Shown here piece by piece: positions 9,293 to 16,706 of a stretch of DNA of 40,820 bases. The position numbers were made by a program, and so were the translations under genes. Under the pieces are notes generated by a model, which was not told where the DNA came from, ran no database searches, and saw nothing but the letters and a program-made list of their open reading frames with translations. This DNA comes from an uncultured Enterorhabdus sp. (lineage in GTDB: Bacteria > Actinomycetota > Coriobacteriia > Coriobacteriales > Eggerthellaceae). The DNA is taken from assembly GCA_947573925.1 (NCBI GenBank), contig CANPHS010000006.1, forward strand, positions 1-40,820, in the 5' to 3' direction. The first letter of the stretch is position 1. Every line of letters begins with the position of its first letter.

Positions 9293-9925
9293 GTGCTGCT
9301 CTACCATGGCTCGCGTCACGGCATTGACGGGCCCATTGCGCCTATCAGCCGAGATCGGTGCGATTTCGGTCGGGGCTTCTACCTGGGCACGGAACCAACG
9401 CAGCCACTCACGCTGATCTGCGATTTTCCCGATGCCCGTTTCTATACCGTTGAGCTTGACCTTGACGGTCTCGACGTGCGCGAACTTTCCGCCGACGCAA
9501 CCTGGGCCCTTGTCGTCGCCTACCATCGCGGCAAGATGGAACAGGCCCGCGACACCGACCTCTATGTGGCGACGGCCGCCGTGCTTGAGGGCGCAGATGT
9601 TGCCGTCGGACCCATCGCCAACGACCGCATGTTCGTCGTCCTTGATCGCTTCTTCAACGGGGAAATCACCGACGTCGCCCTTATAAAGAGCCTTTCCGCG
9701 CTGCAGCTAGGCAACCAAGTGGTGGCACTCACCCAAGCTGCATGCGATGCCATTCGCATCGTGGACAAGCGCGGCCTCAGCGAAGACGAGCGGACCGAGC
9801 TGATTGCCACGAGCGAGGCAAACCGTGCCGAAGGAGTAGCCTTGGCGGAGCGCATCTGCCGCGATTATCGCCGCGAGGGACGCTTCTTCGATGAGATATT
9901 GGAAGCCGGTGTTCCCCTTGGCTGA
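9293..9925 (+). CDS. DUF3990-like protein (ADP-ribosyltransferase-fold family), putative toxin
   Basis: GTG start after GAAGGAGG; MLLYHGSRHGIDGPIAPISRDRCDFGRGFYLGTEPTQP matches the LYHGS...DFGxGFYLT pattern. Confidence 0.75.
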   Translation: MLLYHGSRHGIDGPIAPISRDRCDFGRGFYLGTEPTQPLTLICDFPDARFYTVELDLDGLDVRELSADATWALVVAYHRGKMEQARDTDLYVATAAVLEGADVAVGPIANDRMFVVLDRFFNGEITDVALIKSLSALQLGNQVVALTQAACDAIRIVDKRGLSEDERTELIATSEANRAEGVALAERICRDYRREGRFFDEILEAGVPLG

Positions 9926-10346
9926 CCTGCGATTGGACCAGAGGCAGCTGTGCGACATCCAAGGGCGGCTCTTCGAACTGGCCCGCGCCAACGGCTACGA
10001 TTGCCCCGCCTTTATCGCCGCCTTCATGGAAAGCGACGTAGCCCGGCGCATGGACGCAACGTTCGACTTTCTGCAATGGGCCGGCGAGGAATACCTGCTA
10101 GAAGAACTGAACGACGAGGTGGGCGGCCTGCCCCGAGCCGGCACTACCTGGGGCCGCGAGCCCATGTACTGGACCGGCTGGCTGTACCGCTTTTGGCACT
10201 ACCTCACCGGCGAGACGAGCCGCGGCATCCACGCCACCGCCGATGCCGTCACCATGGGCGGCGCCTACCTCGGCATGCACGTACTGGACCCGGAGCTTGC
10301 TATTGAAAATCTGAAGGAGCTGGCGGCGCAACGGTCGCAGGCCTAA
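9909..10346 (+). CDS. Hypothetical protein overlapping the DUF3990 gene; possible partner/antitoxin
   Basis: ORF in the track starts at ATG 9891; GTG at 9909 also possible. ...LADLRLDQRQLCDIQGRLFELARANGYDCPAFIAAFMESDVARRMDATFDFLQW; overlaps the upstream stop. Confidence 0.7.
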   Translation: MFPLADLRLDQRQLCDIQGRLFELARANGYDCPAFIAAFMESDVARRMDATFDFLQWAGEEYLLEELNDEVGGLPRAGTTWGREPMYWTGWLYRFWHYLTGETSRGIHATADAVTMGGAYLGMHVLDPELAIENLKELAAQRSQA

Positions 10347-10451
10347 GCGATTTCCTTGCCCGTGCTTTTCAAAGCCATGGCCCTTCAGGCCGTTTAGCGG
10401 AAAGACCATCCTTCGAAGAAAGCGCTGAAGGGCGGCTAGTACGAGCCGGAC

Positions 10452-11834
10452 TTAAGCGGCCTTCCGCAACGTGCGGGCGTAGGCGAGGGCGAGGGCGGTG
10501 CCGGTGAGGGCTATGGCGGCGGCTACGGCCATGGCGGCGGCGAAGCCCTCGGCGCTGGCCTGGGCGGCCGGGGTGCCGGCGGCGGCAATGCCGGTAGCGG
10601 CGGCGCTCATGACGCCGATGTAGAGGGCCGGCCCCAGGCAGGCGGACAGCTGCACGGCCATGGACATGAGGGTGACGCCGTGGGCGTCCAGCTCGTCGGG
10701 AAGGCGGCGCAGGCCGGCGGTCTGGGCCGGCGAGAGCACCATGCCCGTGCCGAGGTAGCCGAAGAACATGCCCGCGGGGGCCGCGGCCACCACTCCCGCG
10801 AGCGCCCCGCCAATGGTGACGAGCAGCCCCGCCGTGGCGACGCCGAGCCCTGCGGGCAGCACGGGCCATTCCCCGCGCCGGTCGAGCACGCGGCCCGAGA
10901 GCACCGAGGCCGTAGCGTTGGCCAAAACCGGCGCCACCATGAGCACGCCGGCGGTGCTGGCGGCCAGCCCCGCGGCCTCCTCGAAGTACAGCGGCGCCAT
11001 GACCGACAGGGAGAAGTAGGTCATCATGGTGATCATCACGAGCACGGCCGCCGGCCAGAACGCGGGCTGGCGCACCGGCTCCAGGGACACGAGCGGGCGG
11101 GGCAGGCGCACCTGGCGCCGGGCGAACCAGCCGAGGGCGAAGGCGGCGCCGGCGAGGGCCGCGGCCCCCACCGCTGGGTGCAGGGCCACGTCCGAGAGGC
11201 CCACCGACAACAGCGTCACGCCTGAGGCCACGAGCAGGGCCGAGGGCGCGTCGAACCCGCCGCGCACCGGTTCGCGGCCGCCGCGCACCACGAAAGCGCC
11301 CGCCACGGCCAGCAGCACCGCGGCCGCCAGGGGCACCGCGAACACGCTGCGCCACCCAAGGTCGCTCACCATGAAGCCGGTGACGATGGGGGCGGTGGCG
11401 GGGCCGATGGTGATCATGGCCGAGCCGATGGCCAGGTAGGTGCCCATATTCTCGTGGGGCACGCGATCCACGATGACGTTCATCATAAGGGGGATGAACA
11501 CGCCGGTGCCCACGGCCTGCACGAGTCGCGCCACCAGCAGCAGCGCGAAGTTCGGCGCCACGAGGCCGCCGAGGGAACCGGCAATGCTCAAGCCCGCAGC
11601 GGCGAAGAACAGCGCCCGCATGGTGAGGCGCCGGTACAGATAGGCCATGCAGGTGACCACCACGGTCACGGCGATCATGTAGCCGGTGACGAGCCACTGG
11701 GCGGTGACGGCGTCCACGGCGAAGTCGCCCATGATGGACACGAGCGCCATGTTCACCAAATTCTCGTTGAAGCCGGCCAAAAACCCACAGCCGTAGAAGA
11801 CCGCCAGCAGCGCCTTGAGCGAAGGGGTGCGCAT
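10452..11834 (-). CDS. MFS transporter, DHA2 (EmrB/QacA-type) family
   Basis: 460 aa hydrophobic protein; AQWLVTGYMIAVTVVVTCMAYLYRRL, ARLVQAVGTGVFIPLMMNVI, IGPATAPIVTGFMV. Confidence 0.88.
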   Translation of the reverse strand: MRTPSLKALLAVFYGCGFLAGFNENLVNMALVSIMGDFAVDAVTAQWLVTGYMIAVTVVVTCMAYLYRRLTMRALFFAAAGLSIAGSLGGLVAPNFALLLVARLVQAVGTGVFIPLMMNVIVDRVPHENMGTYLAIGSAMITIGPATAPIVTGFMVSDLGWRSVFAVPLAAAVLLAVAGAFVVRGGREPVRGGFDAPSALLVASGVTLLSVGLSDVALHPAVGAAALAGAAFALGWFARRQVRLPRPLVSLEPVRQPAFWPAAVLVMITMMTYFSLSVMAPLYFEEAAGLAASTAGVLMVAPVLANATASVLSGRVLDRRGEWPVLPAGLGVATAGLLVTIGGALAGVVAAAPAGMFFGYLGTGMVLSPAQTAGLRRLPDELDAHGVTLMSMAVQLSACLGPALYIGVMSAAATGIAAAGTPAAQASAEGFAAAMAVAAAIALTGTALALAYARTLRKAA

Positions 11835-12146
11835 GGGCCCAACCTTTCTTCCGCATCCGAACCGTGAAGCGCGGCGGAACCCAGGGAACGGCCGCAGGCA
11901 GCGTAGATACGAGGGTGCGGGGGCCGGCTTGTCGCCAGGGCCGGTGCACGGGCCGGCGGAGGCGGTATGCGCCGCCCGCTCGGCACCCTCGCCGCGTTCT
12001 GCAAGCCGCTAGTGTAGCGCAAGAAGCCCGCCCGCCACGGAATCGTCACGGACGGGCGACGCGGGCGTAGCGAGAGAGGGAGCTCCGAAGCAATTCCCAG
12101 CACAAACAGAGTTACATCGCCAGATCGTTGGGTCTTGCTTCCAATA

Positions 12147-12166
12147 GAATTAAAAATTTTTAATTC
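12147..12166. promoter_or_regulatory. Perfect 20-bp AT-rich palindrome upstream of the DUF4143 ATPase
   Basis: GAATTAAAAATTTTTAATTC, inside an AT-rich island in a high-GC region. Confidence 0.5.
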
Positions 12167-12224
12167 AATGTAAGATATTCTGATAGAATAAGAGAAGCTT
12201 AATTCCTTTGTTCAAGGAGGCACG

Positions 12225-13463
12225 ATGGTTCCCCGCACTCTCTATCTGGAGCGCATCCGACCCTTTTACGACTCGCCGCTCATTAAGGTCATTGTCGGCG
12301 TACGTCGGTGCGGAAAATCGGTGCTTCTGCAACAAATTGCCTCGGAGCTAGGACGCGAAGCCCCAGCGAGTCTTATTGTCTTCATTGACTTCGACGATTA
12401 CGCCAACCGACACCTGCTAGATCCCGAGCAGTTGCACGAACACATTATCTCCCAGATAGACAAGCACCCCGGCCAAAAGGCCTATCTGCTCTTCGACGAG
12501 ATTCAGAATGTCCCCGATTTCGAACTGGTCATCAACTCGCTGAACAACTCGAGCCGTGCGAGCATCTTCCTCACGGGCTCGAACTCCAAGCTGCTTTCGG
12601 GAGAGCTCGCTACCAAACTCGGAGGCCGCACACTGTCGTTTCGCATGATGCCTTTCAACTTCCGGGAATTCCTCCAGTTTAAGGAGGATGAGCTTCGTCC
12701 CGGTGTTTTCAGCGGCCACCTGGATCCCGATGCGTTGCTCCCTCTTTATCTGGAGTGGGGAGGTTTTCCCCTGGTCTGCGCCCAAGACACCGATGAGTCG
12801 CGCCGGGTGGTGCTCGACAACCTGTACAGCTCCATCGTGCTGCGCGACATCATTCAGCGTAGCAAAGTGTCCTCGGCTGTCACCTTGGAAAACGTGCTCG
12901 ACTACCTCATCGCCAACTCCTCGGCTACGATTTCGGGCAACAACATCGCCGCCTCCCTCTCCGACTCGGCACGCAAAGTCTCGGCTCCCACCGTGTATGA
13001 TCTACTGCGCTCCATTGAGGAGTCTTATGTCGTAAGCAAGGTTGATCGATTCGACATTCGAGGCAAGAAAGTGCTTTCCTTTGAAGCCAAGGAATACGTG
13101 TGCGACCTCGGTTTCTTCCATGTGCGCAAGAACCGCGTCAAAGACGAGTGGAACTGCATTCTGGAAACCGTCGTCTTCAACGAGCTCATCAGCCGCGGCA
13201 TGCGCGTCTACATCGGCAAGACCTACCGAGGCGAGATAGACTTCATCGCTGAACGCGACGGAAAACGCTGCTACATTCAAGTCGCCTATCTCATGCCCAC
13301 CGAAGAAACGAGGGAGCGCGAATTCGGAGCCTACGCCGCCATTCAGGACAACTATCCCAAGTACGTCATCTCCATGGATCCGATCACCGCCAGCCGCAAC
13401 GGCATTGTGCATCTGCGCCTACTGGACTTTTTGCTTGACGAGAGCCTGCTTACGCTCGGATAA
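12225..13463 (+). CDS. AAA family ATPase with C-terminal DUF4143
   Basis: 412 aa; VIVGVRRCGKSVLLQQIASELG (Walker A), LLFDEIQNV (Walker B), C-terminal GEIDFIAERDGKRCYIQVAY; SD AAGGAGG. Confidence 0.9.
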   Translation: MVPRTLYLERIRPFYDSPLIKVIVGVRRCGKSVLLQQIASELGREAPASLIVFIDFDDYANRHLLDPEQLHEHIISQIDKHPGQKAYLLFDEIQNVPDFELVINSLNNSSRASIFLTGSNSKLLSGELATKLGGRTLSFRMMPFNFREFLQFKEDELRPGVFSGHLDPDALLPLYLEWGGFPLVCAQDTDESRRVVLDNLYSSIVLRDIIQRSKVSSAVTLENVLDYLIANSSATISGNNIAASLSDSARKVSAPTVYDLLRSIEESYVVSKVDRFDIRGKKVLSFEAKEYVCDLGFFHVRKNRVKDEWNCILETVVFNELISRGMRVYIGKTYRGEIDFIAERDGKRCYIQVAYLMPTEETREREFGAYAAIQDNYPKYVISMDPITASRNGIVHLRLLDFLLDESLLTLG

Positions 13464-13531
13464 CCAACAGTCAAACTCTCTTACCCCTGCTGCGTCTCTA
13501 TCGTCCCGTAAACGCGGACCAGCTCCCTTTA

Positions 13532-14041
13532 TCAAAGGCTTTGGCGCATTGATCCCATAGCCGTCATGTCAGACTGTTCTTCCATCCAGAAGGCGTCGAA
13601 GGCGTCCATGAGTTCCATGCGGGAGTGGACGTCGCACTTGCGGTAGATGCTGTGGACGTGGGCGCGCACCGTGGACTCGGCGATGAACAGCTTCTCGGCG
13701 GCGAAGCTGGTGGTGCGGCCAGCCAGCAGGTAGGCGGCCACCTCCGCCTCGCGACGGGACAGGCCCCGGGCGTCGGCGAAGGCCGCGGCCGCCTCCTCGC
13801 GGGTGGGGCCCTCGGCGCCGCCCTCGGCGAGGGCGCGGTCGTCGGCCACCGAGGCCAGGGAGGACAGATCGCGCTCGGTGAACACGACGGAAGCCGCCAT
13901 GAGGGCCGCAAAGAGGCCCAACGCCACGAGGAACGCGACCGTGGCGTGCACCCCCGCCAGAAACAGCCATGCCCAGAAAAACCCGAACCCGAGAAACCGC
14001 ACGGGAAAGAGGTTCCCGTCTGCGCCCCTATCGGTTGCCAT
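13532..14041 (-). CDS. LuxR-family HTH regulator with short N-terminal membrane segment
   Basis: GLSRREAEVAAYLLAGRTTSFAAEKLFIAESTVRAHVHSIYRKCDVHSRMELMDAF; only about two TM segments upstream. Start 14041 (MATDRGAD) chosen over 14080. Confidence 0.88.
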   Translation of the reverse strand: MATDRGADGNLFPVRFLGFGFFWAWLFLAGVHATVAFLVALGLFAALMAASVVFTERDLSSLASVADDRALAEGGAEGPTREEAAAAFADARGLSRREAEVAAYLLAGRTTSFAAEKLFIAESTVRAHVHSIYRKCDVHSRMELMDAFDAFWMEEQSDMTAMGSMRQSL

Positions 14042-14080
14042 AGTGCCAGCCTCCCTTCCCTTCACGGGGTCTTCCCACAA

Positions 14081-14160
14081 CTAAACGCTCTCCACCTGCG
14101 GTTTCGCCGAACCTAAGCGTTTTGGTGGAGGGGAATATTTCCGTTTTTACAGCGTTTAGG
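14081..14160. promoter_or_regulatory. Candidate regulator-binding region: three CTAAACGCT-like half-sites between LuxR gene and cluster 1
   Basis: CTAAACGCT at 14081, CCTAAGCGTTT at 14112, AGCGTTTAGG (inverted) at 14151-14160. Confidence 0.45.
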
Positions 14161-14297
14161 AGAATGTTCAGCACCCCGTTGTCCGCGTAACCTTGCCTGC
14201 CAAGGGAGGCTCGAAATGACGAGTGGATGAGCCTCCCGCAGTGTACCAGAAACCCAGCGCCGCCGTCTTGCGGCGACCGCGCGAGAGGAGACGCGTG

Positions 14298-14954
14298 ATG
14301 GAGAAGAGGGAAGAGCGCACAGCCGCCGAGGCGCCAAAGGCAGCCGAAGCCGGCCAGGGCCCGGGGCTCAGCCGCCGGTCGCTTATCGGCGGGGCCGTGA
14401 TGGCCGCCGGACTGGTGGCTTTCGGAGGCGCCACCGTGGCCTTCGGCGACGAAACTGAACAGCTGCGGCCCCCGGGAGGCCAGGACGCCGACCGGTTCTG
14501 GGGCGCGTGCATCCGCTGCGACCGCTGCCGGGCGGCCTGCCCGCTTGCCGCCATCGGCGTGGAGGGGCTCACCCCCGGCATTATCGGGGCGCGGCTGCCG
14601 ATCATGGATTTTCGCGAGGGCTACTGCGACATGTGCGACGGCGCCTTCCGCTGCATCGCCGCCTGCCCCACCGGGGCGCTTACGGCCTTCGACCCCTACG
14701 TGGACAAGATCGGCATGGCCGTGGTAGACGAGGCCGAGTGCCAGCTGTACGGCATCTCGGGCACGTGCAACGCGCCCTGCATCGATGCCTGCGAGTGGGA
14801 CGCCCTGTCCCTGGACGAGAACGGGCGCCTGGTGGTGGACGAAAAGCGCTGCAACGGCTGCGGCGCCTGCGAGTACGTTTGCCCCACGAGCGCCTATCGC
14901 AATTACGACGCCAGCAACAAGCGCGGCATCAATGTGGAGGTGTGGCATGGCTAA
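14298..14954 (+). CDS. NapG-like periplasmic [4Fe-4S] ferredoxin, Tat signal
   Basis: LSRRSLIGGAVMAAGLVAFGG; CIRCDRCRAACP, CDMCDGAFRCIAACP, CNAPCIDAC, CNGCGACEYVCP. Confidence 0.85.
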   Translation: MEKREERTAAEAPKAAEAGQGPGLSRRSLIGGAVMAAGLVAFGGATVAFGDETEQLRPPGGQDADRFWGACIRCDRCRAACPLAAIGVEGLTPGIIGARLPIMDFREGYCDMCDGAFRCIAACPTGALTAFDPYVDKIGMAVVDEAECQLYGISGTCNAPCIDACEWDALSLDENGRLVVDEKRCNGCGACEYVCPTSAYRNYDASNKRGINVEVWHG

Positions 14955-15939
14955 GTCGACAACCCCCGAAAACGGCGCCGAGGTTTCCGCGCAGCCGGAG
15001 GAGGGCCGCCGCTCGAAGGTGAGCCGCGTGCGTCGGTACGTCCCGGGCATCGTGTTCGCCCTTCTCATCATCGGCCTGGTAGCCGGGATCGGCTCGGGCA
15101 CCCTGTGCTCGGTGGGCTACGAGTCCATTGCGGCAGTATGTCCCCTCGGCGCGCTGGAATCGCTCTTCGGCGCCGGGGCCTTCGTGGCGCGGGCCGTAAT
15201 CATCCTGGCCGTGGCCGCCGCGGCAGTGCTGCTCGTGGGCAAGGCCTTCTGCAGCTGGGTGTGCCCCATTCCGCCGCTTGACCGGTTCCTGTCGGGCAAG
15301 AAGCGTCGCGAGGCCGACAAGGCGGCGCGCATCGAGGCGGCCCATCACGTGAGCGGGCGCCTGGCCGCGTGCGCCGGTTGTGCGGGCTGCGGCGAGAAGA
15401 AACCCGGCGAGACGCCCCTTGCCCCCGCCGATGGCACCGACAAGCGACGGTTCGCGAAGGTGGACGGGCGCCACGTGGCGCTCGGCGGCTCGCTTGTGTC
15501 GGCGGCAATCTGCGGATTCCCCGTGTTCTGCCTCATCTGCCCGGTGGGCCTCACCTTCGCCACGGCCATCGCCCTCTACCGCCTCGTCGGGTTCAACGAG
15601 CCCACCTTGGACCTCATCGTGTTCCCCCTCATCATCGTAGCCGAGCTCACCCTGCTGCGGAAATGGTGCCACCGCTTCTGCCCCATCAGCGCCCTTATGG
15701 GGCTCGTGGCCAACTTCAACAAGGCCACGCGTCCCAAGATCGACCCTGACCTCTGCCTGCGCAAGGACGGCACGCCCTGCACCGTATGCGCCGCTGCCTG
15801 CCCCGAGTTCATCGATCCGGCGGGAGATCTGGGCGACCGGGCCCTGGCCGAGTGCACGCGCTGCGGCCAGTGCGCCGCCGCCTGCCCCGCAGACGCCATC
15901 CGCTTCACGAAGAAAGGACTGACCCGTGGAAACCGCTAG
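14947..15939 (+). CDS. NapH-like membrane [4Fe-4S] protein
   Basis: MAKSTTPENGAEV...; multiple TMs, FCSWVCPIPPLDRF, FCLICPVGLTF, CTRCGQCAAACPADAIRF. The 14785 start is upstream of the real ATG at 14947. Confidence 0.85.
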   Translation: MAKSTTPENGAEVSAQPEEGRRSKVSRVRRYVPGIVFALLIIGLVAGIGSGTLCSVGYESIAAVCPLGALESLFGAGAFVARAVIILAVAAAAVLLVGKAFCSWVCPIPPLDRFLSGKKRREADKAARIEAAHHVSGRLAACAGCAGCGEKKPGETPLAPADGTDKRRFAKVDGRHVALGGSLVSAAICGFPVFCLICPVGLTFATAIALYRLVGFNEPTLDLIVFPLIIVAELTLLRKWCHRFCPISALMGLVANFNKATRPKIDPDLCLRKDGTPCTVCAAACPEFIDPAGDLGDRALAECTRCGQCAAACPADAIRFTKKGLTRGNR

Positions 15940-16663
15940 CACACCCGCGCCCTACGTCGCCGCTGCCGACGGCGACCTCGCGCCCAAGGCCGCCGAGCCC
16001 GCATCGACACCCGAAGCCGACGCCAGCGCCGAGGCCACCTTCGAAGAGGCCGTGGCCGCCCTTACCGAGACGGTGAACCGGGCGCCCCTGCACCGCGAGA
16101 TATTCCTCAAGCTGCTCGCCTTCTGCACCACCCAGCGTCCGCTCGCCGAAGCCGAGGAAGCGGCCCGGGCCTGCCCGGAGTTCGCCTCGGTGGCCCAGAG
16201 CCCCTACCGGCTCATCCGCACCCTCGTGCACGCCGGCGGCCTGTACTGGCTGGAGTTGGACGAGGAGGGCCGCCCCCTGACACCCCAGGCCAAGGCGGGC
16301 CTCACCCCCGACGAGATCGAGGACGCCACCTTCGCCTACGCCGTGGTGACCACCCCGGTCGGCGAGCAGGTGGCCGAGGACCTCGCCCCCGAGAAACGGC
16401 TGCGGCGTCTGTTCGACCTCGTGCCCCAACGCATGACCACCTACCTGGACCTCATGGACTTCTGCCGCGAGCGGCGCACCTTCAAGGAGGTCGAGGCGCT
16501 GTTGCGCGCCCGGCCCGCCGCCGCCTTCGCGAGCACCACCTCAAGCCAACCCTTGCAGCCGAGCTTCTTCGTGGACGCGTTGGAACGCTCGGGCGGCCTT
16601 GCCTGGAACGATGGATGGAAGATCACAGAGAGGGGAATGAGAATTCTGCAAGAACTCCGCTAA
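15926..16663 (+). CDS. Hypothetical cytoplasmic protein within the molybdoenzyme cluster
   Basis: 245 aa; overlaps the NapH-like stop by 14 nt; no family recognised. Confidence 0.75.
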   Translation: METASTPAPYVAAADGDLAPKAAEPASTPEADASAEATFEEAVAALTETVNRAPLHREIFLKLLAFCTTQRPLAEAEEAARACPEFASVAQSPYRLIRTLVHAGGLYWLELDEEGRPLTPQAKAGLTPDEIEDATFAYAVVTTPVGEQVAEDLAPEKRLRRLFDLVPQRMTTYLDLMDFCRERRTFKEVEALLRARPAAAFASTTSSQPLQPSFFVDALERSGGLAWNDGWKITERGMRILQELR

Positions 16664-16706
16664 ACCGACCGTACCACCTGCGAAAACGAACGAAAGAGAG
16701 GAAGCG

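Noticed and set aside
14785-15939. Upstream start for the NapH-like gene
   Set aside because: The first 54 codons are out-of-frame translation of the NapG-like gene; ATG 14947 is the sensible start.
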